Shown: in pieces, positions 1-10,537 of the stretch
Layout: each line of letters begins with the position of its first letter
How positions within the stretch are numbered: the first letter of the stretch is position 1
NCBI RefSeq assembly: GCF_016808095.1
Contig: NC_068970.1
Location: 63,959,130 to 64,023,129, forward strand
Direction: 5' to 3'
Origin: Vigna angularis
Lineage: Eukaryota; Streptophyta; Magnoliopsida; Fabales; Fabaceae
Length of the DNA: 64,000 nt
The notes under the pieces: model-generated
Told to the model about the DNA's origin: nothing
What the model saw: only the letters and a program-made list of their open reading frames with translations
The model's database searches: none
Program-made: the position numbers and the translations under genes

Positions 1-90
1 CGGACCAATATAGGTCAGACGTCTATAGAGACGTCTAGGTCCGACGTCTCATTAACGTCACCCATATAAACGTCGGATAGATATCAGTTA
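1..90. repeat. GACGTC-rich repeat edge, truncated by the window
   Basis: The first 90 bases contain GACGTC three times (about 18, 30 and 44) plus related AACGTC/ACGTCGG motifs. The spacing is irregular, roughly 12-20 bases. The composition differs sharply from the AT-rich DNA that follows. It looks like the inner edge of a transposon terminus or a tandem array that continues to the left of the window. No coding potential is seen. The class cannot be decided from this piece. Confidence 0.35.
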
Positions 91-1250
91 AAAGCCCAAA
101 ATAACAGAGATCTTTTTGCACTAGTGATTGTTGAAATACTTGTATTTAAATTAATAAAAAGCGCATATATTTACTTTTAATTTAAAAATTCATTGTCAGT
201 TAAGAAAATATCAACTTAGGTTTTTAAATTATTAAATTATATTTTTGTTTTCTGAAATTTAGAATAATTCAGATTTTAGTTTTAACATTTAAAATTTTTG
301 TTTAGTTTCTTAAAATTAAATATTATGATTTTGAGAAACTAAAAGGAGTTTCAAAACTATTTTAAAATTTAATTTGTCAGGGATTAAAATTATATTTTAC
401 TTAATTTGAAATATCTAAGTTTTTTTTATTTTAATTTGAAGAACACAAAACAAATTACATTAAGTCTCCTTTAATCATGATCTTAATTCACTATTGTGCT
501 TACCAGATTTTGATCAAACGGTCTTAGGTGAAATTGATCTCCAAGATCAAGTTGTTATTCTTGATTGACGTTGGACCGCGCTTCTTGGTAGAAACCGAGG
601 AATATACACCTTCAAAATTCTCTAATAAAACGGAGGAATATACACCTATAAAACTCTCTAATAAATAGTATTAAATATGAAGTATTGAGAATGAGATATT
701 TACAAATAATAACTAAGATATATTTATTTAATCAACAACCTAATAACAAAATAACAATACATCTTTTCAATATTAAAAGGATTATTATTATAATGGATTT
801 TTATTATTGGAAACTTAAATGATATTAGATTTTTTTAAATTAAGAAAATATTTTAAATATTAAAGTTTCTAAGACTCTTCATTTAGTGAATTAATAAAAA
901 GAATCTGATTTGAAAATAAGTTAGAACAAATTTTACATCATAAATCAAATTGACATCCCTAAATATTTTGAGTATTCCTATAGAGAAAAAGTATATTAAA
1001 ATTAATGTAAAATAATTTATTAATATATATATTAGATCTTATAACTGAATTTAATAGTTTGAAATAATTTTGTAAATCAATTAAACTTACAAACCGTAGA
1101 AGTTAGTTTTAACGGGGTTAGCAGATCAAAACAGCGGAACCTTTAGAATGTTCTGGGATGTGATTGGTTAGGAATATCTGTCAGCAATTAACAATTTTTG
1201 GAAACAGAAAAAAAAAATTGTTGCTAGGTAAGATTAGAGCTGAACTCGCA
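91..1250. other. AT-rich intergenic DNA
   Basis: I see no open reading frame of note, no RNA gene and no clear terminal inverted repeats in this stretch. It ends in the promoter region of the VQ gene. Confidence 0.5.
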
Positions 1251-1256
1251 GGTACT

Positions 1257-1365
1257 TACACACGTGGACCCTTTGGCTGCGGTAAAAAAGACACCTACGA
1301 CACACGTGGCATGGTTGTTCTCCTTTTTCTCAACTAACACTTCCCACGTATGTGTACACGTGCAT
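1257..1365 (+). promoter_or_regulatory. G-box/ABRE cluster upstream of the VQ gene
   Basis: Three perfect CACGTG hexamers lie at 1261-1266, 1303-1308 and 1357-1362. The middle one is in the ABRE-like context ACACGTGGC. A further CCCACGTA lies at 1344-1350. G-boxes with this flank are known targets of bZIP (ABF/HY5) and bHLH (PIF/MYC) factors. Spacing to the VQ start codon is about 150-250 bases, as expected for a proximal promoter. That these sites control the VQ gene is inferred from position. Confidence 0.5.
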
Positions 1366-1424
1366 ATTTTTTTAAAATTTCTTCTAAATTTAGCTCCAAT
1401 TATTTAATAACTAATAAGAATTTC

Positions 1425-1427
<3 letters not shown>

Positions 1428-1471
<44 letters not shown>
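1428..1471. repeat. (TA)22 microsatellite in the VQ gene leader/promoter
   Basis: An uninterrupted TA dinucleotide array of about 44 bases ends 38 bases before the VQ start codon. It therefore lies in the core promoter or 5'-UTR and is likely to be length-polymorphic. Confidence 0.9.
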
Positions 1472-1475
<4 letters not shown>

Positions 1476-1509
1476 CCACAATCGTACATTTAAATTAATT
1501 TAACTATCC

Positions 1510-1959
1510 ATGAATCCAAAGACGGGGAAGGTACTACGTGCCTTGAAAATCAACAAGCAATCTCAAACGATAAAGAAATCATCAGTGAGCAGGGTACAGC
1601 ATAAGGAACCACTGATCATATACACGCAATCACCGAGGATCATTCAGACGCACCCGCGTCACTTCAGGGAGCTCGTGCAGAAACTCACTGGAATTTGTCG
1701 CTCCGATCTCGACGACGATACTGCCATTGGCGACGCCGACGCCTTTAAACCGGCTACTCCACCGTTAAAGAGAGAGTTAAAGGGAGAGTCGGAAGAGAAC
1801 GAGGCGACTGCGTCGGTGAGCACGGACGAAGAAGACGGCTGCAACATGAGCGAAGTGATATCCAATTACAACAATTTTTCGATATTGGAATCTGATTTCT
1901 TGAATGGCAGTTCAAATACGCCATTGTTGCACTTCGCCGATTTGTATGGATCCTTATGA
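1510..1959 (+). CDS. VQ motif-containing protein (VQ8/VQ20-like)
   Basis: An intronless 149-residue protein. The VQ signature FxxxVQxLTG is seen at residues 52-61 (F52, V56, Q57, L59, T60, G61). It is preceded by a basic N-terminus (residues 1-35, many Lys) and the PLIIYTQSPRIIQT segment typical of the VQ8/VQ20/MKS1 branch. The C-terminal half is acidic and Ser-rich and ends in HFADLYGSL, resembling the short conserved C-terminus of this branch. VQ proteins bind the C-terminal domain of group I/IIc WRKY factors through this motif, and some are MAPK substrates in defence and development. Small size and lack of introns are normal for the family. The ATG at 1510 is the first in frame. Three upstream CACGTG boxes suggest ABA, light or stress control (inference). 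The exact orthologue is uncertain. Confidence 0.88.
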   Translation: MNPKTGKVLRALKINKQSQTIKKSSVSRVQHKEPLIIYTQSPRIIQTHPRHFRELVQKLTGICRSDLDDDTAIGDADAFKPATPPLKRELKGESEENEATASVSTDEEDGCNMSEVISNYNNFSILESDFLNGSSNTPLLHFADLYGSL

Positions 1960-2805
1960 ACAAGTTAGTTTCTTTATCACTTTATTATGTGTTTAAAGTA
2001 TTAATAAGCACATATGTCTGATAGATTATAGTAAGATGTATATTGATTTGTTGTATAGAGGGCTTCGGAATAACACCATGGAGTTTTTTCTTTCTACTGA
2101 TGCAGGATAACGAGAAATATCTTTCTCGAGAATAAATATCTTTCTTGGGACTGAAGGAGATTTTATTTCCATCGTATTTGATTTTTAATCCTTTTTTTTT
2201 CTCATTTTAATTTTAAATATTTGGTTGTCTGCCGTAATGTTTATAAATTATACGACATTTCTAAAGTCAGGTGAAAAACACAATAAATACGAAATATAAA
2301 AAATGAGTATTTATTTTCTTTTAATGAATGATAAAAATTTCAAATAAAAAGATGATAGTAAAGTTCTATACATGTATTATATATAGTAAAGAATCAGTGT
2401 TTAGTAGCTTTTCTCATTTTTCATGTTTTTTTTACTATTTTTCGATTTTGAAAACGTCAATCTGCTCACTGTAGATTTTCCCATCCCTTCGAAATTTTAG
2501 ATTTGCTGCAATATGATGCAACTAAGGGTTTTACTTCTTTTAATGGAATTTGTTTTTCTTATCTTGATTTTGTATCTATTCTTTTATCACATATATTTTT
2601 CTGTATGATTTTTCTACATGTGTTTATTCATACTTTTACTTTTTATATTAACTTTGAATTGCCTTACGTGCATCCTATTTAAATATTTTTTTTCTAATTA
2701 AATTCGGGATGCCTATTAATTCAAATCTTTACCAATATAAATTGCTCGTTCATATTTCATCTTTCACCTCCTCCATGTCTATAATTAAGCTGGGATAACC
2801 TTATC
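1960..2805. other. VQ gene 3' flank and AT-rich spacer
   Basis: AATAAA-like signals occur near 2133-2137, consistent with the VQ 3'-UTR. The rest is AT/T-rich with no recognisable gene. Confidence 0.4.
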
Positions 2806-3520
2806 TCAAGTTAATAATTTTTTGCTTAATAATTATGCTAACTATTATGCATAAGCTTGATAATTTTGTGAAATATTATACATATATACTTAACAAATTT
2901 TGTGAAGTATTAAGCATAAGTTTAATCATTTTGTGTAGTGTTAAGCACAAGCTTAATCATTTTGTGAAGTATTAAACATAAACTTAATCATTTTAGGAAG
3001 TGTTAAGCATAAGCTTAATAATTCTTGTGAAGTATATTAAGCATAAGCTTACTAACTCTGGTGAAGTGTTAAGTATATCAGCTTACTAACTCTGGTGAAG
3101 TATTAAGTATATCAGCTTACTAACTCTGGTGAAGTATTAAGTATATCAGCTTACTAATTCTTGTGAAGCGTTAAGTATAACCTTAATAGTTCTTATAAGT
3201 ATTAAGGATAAGCTTAATAATTCTTGTGATGTATTAAGGATAAGTTTAGCAATTTCTGTGAAGTGTTAAAGATAAACTTAACCATTTTTGTGAGGTATTA
3301 AGCATAAGCTTAATAATTTCTGTGAAGCATTGAGCATAACTAAGATTAATATTTTTTTGTGAAGTATTAAGCTTAGGCTTAATAATTTTTGTGAAGTATT
3401 GACTATAAGCTTAATAATTTTTGTGAAGTATTGAGCATAACTTTAATAATTTTCTAAAACATAATAATTTATTATTGAAATCTTAAGCATAAGTGTAATA
3501 ATTTTTTAAGCAAATATACT
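2806..3520. repeat. Minisatellite block A, unit ~33 bp, AAGCTT-centred
   Basis: About 20 diverged direct copies of a unit that reads GTGAAGTATTAAGCATAAGC followed by TTAATAATTTTT. Many copies keep an AAGCTT core. A sub-block at about 3050-3160 carries three almost identical copies of a variant (CAGCTTACTAACTCTGGTG), evidence of recent local expansion. Short open frames inside the array only reflect the repeat and are not genes. Confidence 0.9.
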
Positions 3521-3830
3521 TTTTAAGTATTTATACCTATATATAGAGGAGATTTTCCTTTTTTGTGTTCATGTTTTTTTCTTTCTAAAATTACCATTTA
3601 AATAATTTTTTTAAATTAAAATAATTATTTTATCGATTTTGTTTTTTATTTTTAATTTAACCGTTTCTTTTTTCAATTTGATAGTTTTTTTTAATTTAAT
3701 ACATTTTTAATTAAAACTACTTATAAAATCAATATATTTACAACAAAGTTATTAAAAAATATATTTAATTTCATAATAATAATAATTTTATTATTTTTAT
3801 CATCATAAAAAAATGAACACAGTGTTTGTA
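3521..3830. other. Non-repetitive AT-rich spacer between two minisatellite blocks
   Basis: About 310 bases of poly-T/poly-A-rich DNA without the minisatellite unit. It separates two arrays of the same repeat, so it is either an insertion or a segment where the repeat has decayed. Confidence 0.5.
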
Positions 3831-4445
3831 CTGATTAAGCATAATTTAAATAACTTTTTTAATCTTAATAATTTTTTTGAAGTATTAAGCATAAGCTTAA
3901 TAATTTTTGTTAGGATTAAGCACAAGCTTAATAATTGATTTAATTTTAATAATTTTTCTGAAGTATTATGCGTAGGCTTAATAATTTTTTTAAGCTTGAT
4001 AATTCTTTTTGAAGTATCAAGCATAAGCTTGGTAAGTATTTTTTGAAGTAACAAGCATAAACTTGAGAATTATTTTTTGAAGTACGAATCATAAGTATGA
4101 TAATTATTTTTTGAAGTACCAACTATAAGCTTCATAATTATGTTGTGAAGTATTAAGGATAATAAGCTTAACAATTTTTGTGAAGTATATTAAAGATAAG
4201 CTTAATAATTTTTGTGGGGTATTGAGCATAAGCTTAATAACTTTTTGTGAAGTATTAAGCTTAAGCTTAATCACTTTTGGGGGTATTAACCATAAGCTTA
4301 ATAATTTTTGTGAAGTATTAAGCACAACTTCTTCTTTTTTAAGTATTAAGCATAATCTTAATAATTCCTTAAGCTTAATAACTTTTTTTAAGCATTATAC
4401 ATGGGCTTAATAATTTTTTTAAGCTTGATAAGTATTTTTTGAAGA
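3831..4445. repeat. Minisatellite block B, same unit as block A
   Basis: About 17 copies of the same unit (TATTAAGCATAAGCTTAATAATT) in the same orientation as block A. A middle sub-family at about 4020-4140 has drifted towards GAAGTACCAACTATAAGCTT. Both strands show spurious open frames encoding repeated KLMLNTSQKLL-like or ITFCEVLSLSL-like peptides, because several copies preserve reading frame. I do not consider them coding. Confidence 0.88.
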
Positions 4446-5610
4446 GCTTGAAGAGTTTATTTCATGAAAAGAAAAACAAGGTCGGAGTCAACAAGCTGCT
4501 GCAAATTCTTTTCAAGAGAACCACTAAACCCTTGTTTCATCCATCTCTGTACTTTACAATAAATAAATTTTCTATTACTTTCAATATTTATTATTTCTCA
4601 ATATCTGTAAGAATAAATAAACTTTCCATTATTTCACCTTGTTCCATATGTGTACCTAAATAATTTTTTTTATTTCTTTTTCATATTTCATCTTCCTATA
4701 TTTTTATAATTAATGTTTTATCTCTTTTTGGTGTCTTTAACTAATATTGAACTTCAATTAGAAAATAAATATATTTTTCAATAAATTAAAACTAGTATTT
4801 AGAATAATTATTTTAATAAATTAAAACCAATGTGTACGTTTGATGAGCAAATTTTCAATTTGAAAATTCACCAAAAAAATAATTTTGTTATTAAAAATGG
4901 ATAAAAAAAATTAAAATTAAAATAGTAAACACCAATTTTGATTAATTGCTATAAATATTTTTCCCGATTAAATTTGAGATTAACTCTTTAATTATGGGTG
5001 GTATATTAAAAACAATTATTATACACAGTTTCTATCTATATTTCTAAATAGATTGTAATCAATATGTATAAAAATATATACTATTTTATATTTATATTTA
5101 ATTATTACGAAGTAATTTGAATATAATTTTCTTAAAATAAATGTATAATTGTACATGTCATTTTATATTTAATGATTTAAAACTAATTTATGTAATAAGA
5201 TTTTAACTAAACATTTTCTTATAAATACGATTCATATGAAAATCTAATCATAATTTAAACTATATTAAGTACTACGTAGTTTATTTAAAAATATAATATT
5301 AAAAAGTATTAAAAATTAAAAATACTAATTCTTAAAAAACTATAATATATTTTTAAAAAATAATTAAACATTTTATATATATTTTATTTAAAAATAATAA
5401 TGAGTATACTTAGATATAGAAGAATTTAATTCAAATTGTGTAAACTAAAATAAATTAGAAGCAAGGTTCAATTATTCTATATTTAGTTAATCCAAAAACT
5501 TGCTTAAGTAAGCTGTGTGCATATGAAATGCATATGATGTATGATTTTTGAGTGTGTAAATGTTGAAATTATGACTCAAGATGTTATTGAATTTGTAACA
5601 CAATAAACTT
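4446..5610. other. AT-rich intergenic DNA
   Basis: Nothing recognisable. A short open frame follows the minisatellite (about 4439-4663) but matches no family I know and has no gene context. Confidence 0.5.
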
Positions 5611-5729
5611 TGTTGCTTCCTCCACTAGCCCAAGTTCTCTCTACACCTCTTTTTTTATTTCAAAAAAATCCTTCGTTAATTTAATTTTATTTCTTTTTTA
5701 AAATCCTAAATCTTTTTACACCCCATCAC

Positions 5730-6164
5730 ATGTCACGTCAGCTTTTCCTTCTAACCCTAATTCCATCACCACCAACCTTGCTGCCGCTGCCATTAACCTT
5801 GTCGGAGAAAGAGGTGAGAGTTACTCCCTCCACCAGCGTCAGAGAAAACTTCAGTGGTCACTCTTCTTTCTCTAGCGACCCTCTTAACTTCGGCGACTTT
5901 CCGGCGTCGAGGACACTCCTCAACGGCAAAAACGACGTCCTGTCCCCGGCCTTCCTCTCGTCAATTCTGATCGTCACGGGATCGATTGGATTTTGGGTTT
6001 GCTCTGGTTTCTTCTTGCAGGTCTTGCGAGTCGCAGCGGCGACATTAGGTTTTTGGGATTCTTTTCTGGATTTGATTTGGGGTTCTTGGGCCGGTTTTTC
6101 TGAGCGCAGGGAGGAGATGATGGAGAAGAATACGCTCGCCCAGCGGAGCGATTTAGGTTTGTGA
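5730..6164 (+). pseudogene. Gene-like open frame inside the MULE-like element, probably captured sequence
   Basis: An open frame of 144 codons starting at ATG 5730 begins inside the left terminal inverted repeat and runs through the GC-rich core. The product has no domain I recognise (Pro/Leu-rich start, then a hydrophobic patch around residues 70-110). The DNA looks like a fused 5'-UTR, intron and short coding piece rather than a single exon: TTGCAG|GT at about 6015-6022 resembles a splice acceptor, and GATTTGATTTGGGG is leader-like. It may be transcribed but is unlikely to be a functional gene. Confidence 0.25.
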
Positions 6165-6324
6165 AGGTTTCGCAATAGAGGTTTATGGTGAAGAAGATGA
6201 TCTTGCCGCTATAGATGGTGCGACGTCAACGCAAAGTGGTTCTCGTGGTGCGGCCTGGTGCGAGTAGCTCATGGAGAGGCATTGGTGCGTTAATGGCGGA
6301 GGCGGCTCGCTGAGGATTGGTGGT

Positions 6325-6372
6325 GAGGTTGGTAGCGACAAGGTTGGTAGCGACAAGGTTGGTAGCAGCGGT
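6325..6372 (+). repeat. Short tandem repeat GGTTGGTAGCGACAA
   Basis: Two exact copies and one diverged copy of a 19-base unit, GGTTGGTAGCGACAA plus flanking bases, lie at the inner edge of the right arm of the MULE-like element. Confidence 0.7.
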
Positions 6373-6461
6373 GATGTGGCAGGTGAGGGGTGTAAGGAGA
6401 TTTAGAATTTTAAAAAAGATAAGTAAAATTAAATTAACATAGGTGGTGGAGGGAGCAAGTC

Positions 6462-6856
6462 TCTAAACTTACTTCTACGTCTTCAATAGACAAGAGTTAA
6501 TGATAGTAGAAATTCAGCTAATTACTTTAGTGGTGTTGCTCCCTACACCACCACAAATTTCTTCCTGGACCATCCCATTTCATAATTGCTCTTAAGTGAA
6601 AATTAAATTACCATAATTAAAATATTAAAAAAAATAAACCGAAATGAAAGATCCAACATTCGTAAGTCAAGCCAAACGGATATGAATATCCGTTTAGGTC
6701 TCCATATCCATCATCTACTTGTATGTTTTCTTCGTTAACTGAGTTCTTTTAGATGTTTTTCATGAGACAATATACAGTATAACATACAATTTTTTCTTAA
6801 TAAGATTTTAATAGTTAATTAATCTTTTTCATTTTTTTCACATATCAGCGCACACA

Positions 6857-6887
<31 letters not shown>

Positions 6888-8860
6888 AAAGGGAAAGAGA
6901 AGGAGAAGAAGGGGGTGAGTAATGAAAATGGGACAGAGAAAAGAGGGGAGGGGGGGTGGGTGACAAAAATGGAAAAGAGAAAGAGAAGAGAGAGGGGGTG
7001 TGGTGTGTGCTGGAATGAGGATATAAAATTAGGGTTTTTAATTAAAAATATAAAAAGTTAATTTAAAACTAAAAAGAAAAATTAACTTAAGGATAATTTT
7101 GGAAGAAAAGTAAATTGAGGAGGTGCTGGAAGAAGGGAGTGGTGGTGAAGAGAGCATCTTTCTTACTTTACTTGGGCCTTGGCCCAAATGTTTGAAATGG
7201 ACTTGTCTATAAAGAACTATCATACTTGGCCCAAATGTTTTAAAAAACTATGAAACACCTTATTACAATATTAAAGAAAGAAAGAAGTTTTAAAATTACG
7301 AGAATAGGAAGAAAATTATATGTTAGTGAATAGTTTCAATGCTTTATAATTTGAATGTTTCGGTACTATATTTCATATAAAGTATTGTAACATTTGAAAT
7401 AAAAATTATTGAATTATAAAAACAACTTGTAAATTTTTCTCTTTTCTTAAACGAAACAAAAATTCTAACCTAAAACCAAACTAGAACACAAAAGTAATAT
7501 TACTTTAAAAGTGAAAATAAAAAAGACTTTAAACAAACCATATATAATATAAAATAGTAGTTTGCATCTTGTAAGAAAAAACAAAAAAATCGAACTTTCT
7601 TGTCTAAATTTTTATATATGAAAATTAATGTTGTCAAAGTGGACATGGTCTCACGAGGTCTATGATTCAGGTTAGAGCAAACATTAAAATAGTGTTTCTT
7701 CTTACATTCCCATAACTTCCATCTACATCCCATAAAATTTAAAAGATCTACATTATCCCTCAATGCACATCATTTGTTGAGAAATGTGAAAAGCTTAAAG
7801 AGGAGGTAGAAGTGTAACGAGACACATTTAATCTTGTAGTGCAATCCAAAAACTAATTTTGACTTTTAGAATTTAGGTTTATTTAATATCTTAGTGTTTA
7901 TATTTAGATATTTGATTATTTTGGTAATTATATTGATTTTATATTCTCTCTATTTCTGTAAAATGATTTAATGTAATATTTTTCGTTAAGTTTATTTTTT
8001 TTTTAATTTTAACACATCACATCTTTAAAGTAGAATATAATTCTAATTTTGACACGTAACAAAGTGAATTTAATAAAATAACCACACTGAATCTTTAAAA
8101 AAATAAAAACTCATTGAGACTTTTTTTTTAAAAACATAAGGGTGCTATGGTTGTGATAGAGAAACAGTTGAATGAATTTGAAAAACATTAAACATAATAG
8201 TGGTGGGAAGTTAAGATGTTGCTTTTGAGAAGATATTGACAAAATGGGGTGACATTGTCTGAATTCTTTCTTTGAAAAGCTTGATAGTCCTTGAACTTGG
8301 CCCAGATAATTATTACCTTCCCTTCAACCACTGCCCCCTAAATATGTCTCAAAATCTAAATCAATATTTGGAAGGTATGATATGCCCTCTATCAACTTAA
8401 CTTTGGGACCCTTAAGCTCTTTCTTCCTCCTTATTCATGTATGCTACTTGACAAAGGAAGACCTGAGTCAAAAGTGGTCAAATTAAAATAAAATGGGTTG
8501 TTGTGAAGAAGAGCTAAAGTGGGTTTAAAAGGTTCGAGTCTGATCATTTTCGACAAGTTACAAGCCCACGTTGCCCATCCTCTTTTCATCATGCCATGCC
8601 CCATTCAAACTGTCCTCTTCTCCTAGTTTCATGGATGCATTGCATCCAACCCCTTTCACTTTCCATTAAACAACGACAACAAATATGTTGTAATCTTATG
8701 AATATTTCCCCTCTCAATCATTAACTTCCTCATTTTCCCAAGATTCTTCCACTTTATTAGTTTAAGTGCGTCCCCATGGCTCCCTTCTACACTTGGATTT
8801 TGCCTGTAGTTGCCTTGTATCTTAAATTTGCTTCCACTCCCACACACTTCTTTTTCTTCG
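6462..8860. other. Intergenic DNA with (TA)n and a purine-rich G-tract
   Basis: A (TA)13 array lies at 6862-6887. It is followed by a purine-only-like tract to about 7010 that contains GGGGAGGGGGGGTGGG at 6945-6960, a possible G-quadruplex. Another GTGGTG...CACCAC mini-hairpin with a TTGCTCCCTACACC core lies at 6530-6553. No gene is recognised. Confidence 0.5.
6862..6887. repeat. (TA)13 microsatellite
   Basis: A TA array of about 26 bases followed directly by a purine-rich tract. Confidence 0.9.
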
Positions 8861-8869
8861 GTGATCAAT

Positions 8870-9300
8870 TTGTTGGGTTTATCGAGAAGAAAATTTATTG
8901 GTGTGATACAAACATTAATAAGATCTGAGTCAAATCACCTAAGAAATTGACACTACTTTTTACTCAAAACCTTAAGGCAATGATGTTTACTTAGAAGCTT
9001 TCGTTAGGAAGACTTTCGATACAAAAATCATTGTACTCGTCTGAATCGATTACCACTATGAATAATTGGCTATAATACTATTGTTGTCTTTATCGAGGAG
9101 GAAATTTATTGAAGAGATACAAACACGAATAAGATTTAAGCTCAATCATATAAGGAATTATAACATTCTTTATCCAAAACCTTAATGCAATGGATTAATG
9201 AATCTTCAACCTTATAATATTCTATTTTCTCAATTCTAATTAATGTAACTTGGACTCACTTATATTTTTAACACAATTCTCAATCAAGAATGTGTTTTAT
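8870..9300. repeat. Direct duplication of a ~105-bp LTR-like segment
   Basis: Two diverged direct copies are seen: 8879-8985 (TTATCGAGAAGAAAATTTAT ... CAAAACCTTAAGGCAATG) and 9092-9195 (TTATCGAGGAGGAAATTTAT ... CAAAACCTTAATGCAATG). They are offset by about 213 bases. The following text (CTCAATTCTAATTAATG, ACTTGGACTCACTT) resembles LTR-remnant sequence common in legume genomes, as far as I recall. No internal retroelement genes are present. Confidence 0.45.
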
Positions 9301-10537
9301 AATAGATTTTAAAATATAATGAAATATCAATGAGGGTGTGAAGAGTGGAGCGAGGAGATAGTATACAATTGTGAGAAAGTAAAATTAGAAGTAATTTGTT
9401 GAAAGTGTGAGATGATGTTTATGTAAGAACGAGAGAGATTAGTTACACCGTCAAAATGGATAATGAGTTATCATTTGCGAAAAGTAGGTTGAGAAGATTG
9501 TGGTTGCTGGCGTGGGTCCCACAAGACATGGACCTCCGAGTTGGTCCATGACGGCAACCAATGACTCTGCCTCCATGTGTGGAACTCGGTAGAACAAACG
9601 CAATCACGTGAACAGATTTCTATGTTAAATATTTCCCAAGATTTCTAACAAGATCATGGCAAAAATAATGTAGGGTTTATGCTAGATTTTTCAATCTCAA
9701 CTACAAAATATATGCCACCCGATCTTCAAATTTAATACTCACCAACAATAAAGTAAACTCAGAAAGACAAATAATCATCAAACCGCCAACAATAATGCAG
9801 AAAATATAATAACTGACTTCACTTTCTTCTGGGATTTATGCATGGTAAGATTATTTTATTGGTACTCTTGCCATCTCTTCTTTCTATTTGGTTCAATCTT
9901 CGTATCTTGTTCTTCCTATTTTTTATTTGATTTGCGAATTCATTATGTACATAATCATTTGTTGTATGCATGAACCGTTTGTGTGACCCTATTTTCTTTT
10001 TCTCTTTATTTTGTTGTTAGTTAGATTCGTTATATAACATGGTTACGTATAAAATCATTGTCGTAATGACAATTTTAAACTATTACAAAAAAAAAACTAT
10101 AATTAATGATTAAATCAATCACAAGAATGGTGAATAAAAGAAGTTTCTAAGTTAAAATTGTTTTTTCTTTTTTGGAGCGTCACTATCTTTTTCTATTTTT
10201 CAAATAATCATTTTCCAAATCCATGATATTTCAATTGTGATTTTTCACGTCCACAACATCTAATGTATGTCAACATTAATTACCACACTAAACTTGTACA
10301 TAATACTGAAACGTGTATCTGTAGAACAGCAACTGGAAAATAAATGCAACGTAGGTTTATTTAAAACTGGCATTTCATATTTTCATGTGTTTGATGGGAT
10401 TGTACAAACGAGAATAATGTCTACTTGTGCTTATACAAAGTGATCCTTTAAAACTGTAGAAACTAAGTAAGAAGAAGAGGCATGTTCTTGAATTGATATG
10501 TGATGTGTGGTTTGAGTTAAAACATCGAAAACCCAAG
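9301..10537. other. Intergenic DNA and 3' flank of the bHLH gene
   Basis: No gene is recognised. The right end contains the 3' region of the minus-strand bHLH gene, whose stop codon is at 10538-10540. Confidence 0.45.

Larger units (their letters stand above)
5611..6461. mobile_element. MULE-like non-autonomous element with a GC-rich captured core
   Basis: A long terminal inverted repeat is visible. The left arm at about 5673-5745 (GTTAATTTAATTTTATTTCT, AAATCCTAAATCTTTTTACACCCC) matches the reverse complement of the right arm at about 6370-6436 with few changes. Outside these, TTGCTTCCTCCAC (left, from 5613) pairs with GTGGAGGGAGCAAG (right, to 6459). The flanks AATAAACTT (5602-5610) and TCTAAACTT (6462-6470) agree at 7 of 9 positions, fitting the 9-base target duplication of Mutator elements. 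The core (5730-6370) is much more GC-rich than its surroundings and reads like a gene leader/intron fragment, as in Pack-MULEs. No transposase is present. The left arm holds about 40 extra bases relative to the right, so the outer boundary is approximate. Confidence 0.55.

Noticed and set aside
3803..4410. Open frames of 70-85 codons on both strands encoding repeated KLMLNTSQKLL-like or ITFCEVLSLSL-like peptides
   Set aside because: They lie inside the minisatellite and reflect a repeat unit that happens to lack stops in some frames. There is no start context, promoter or family match.
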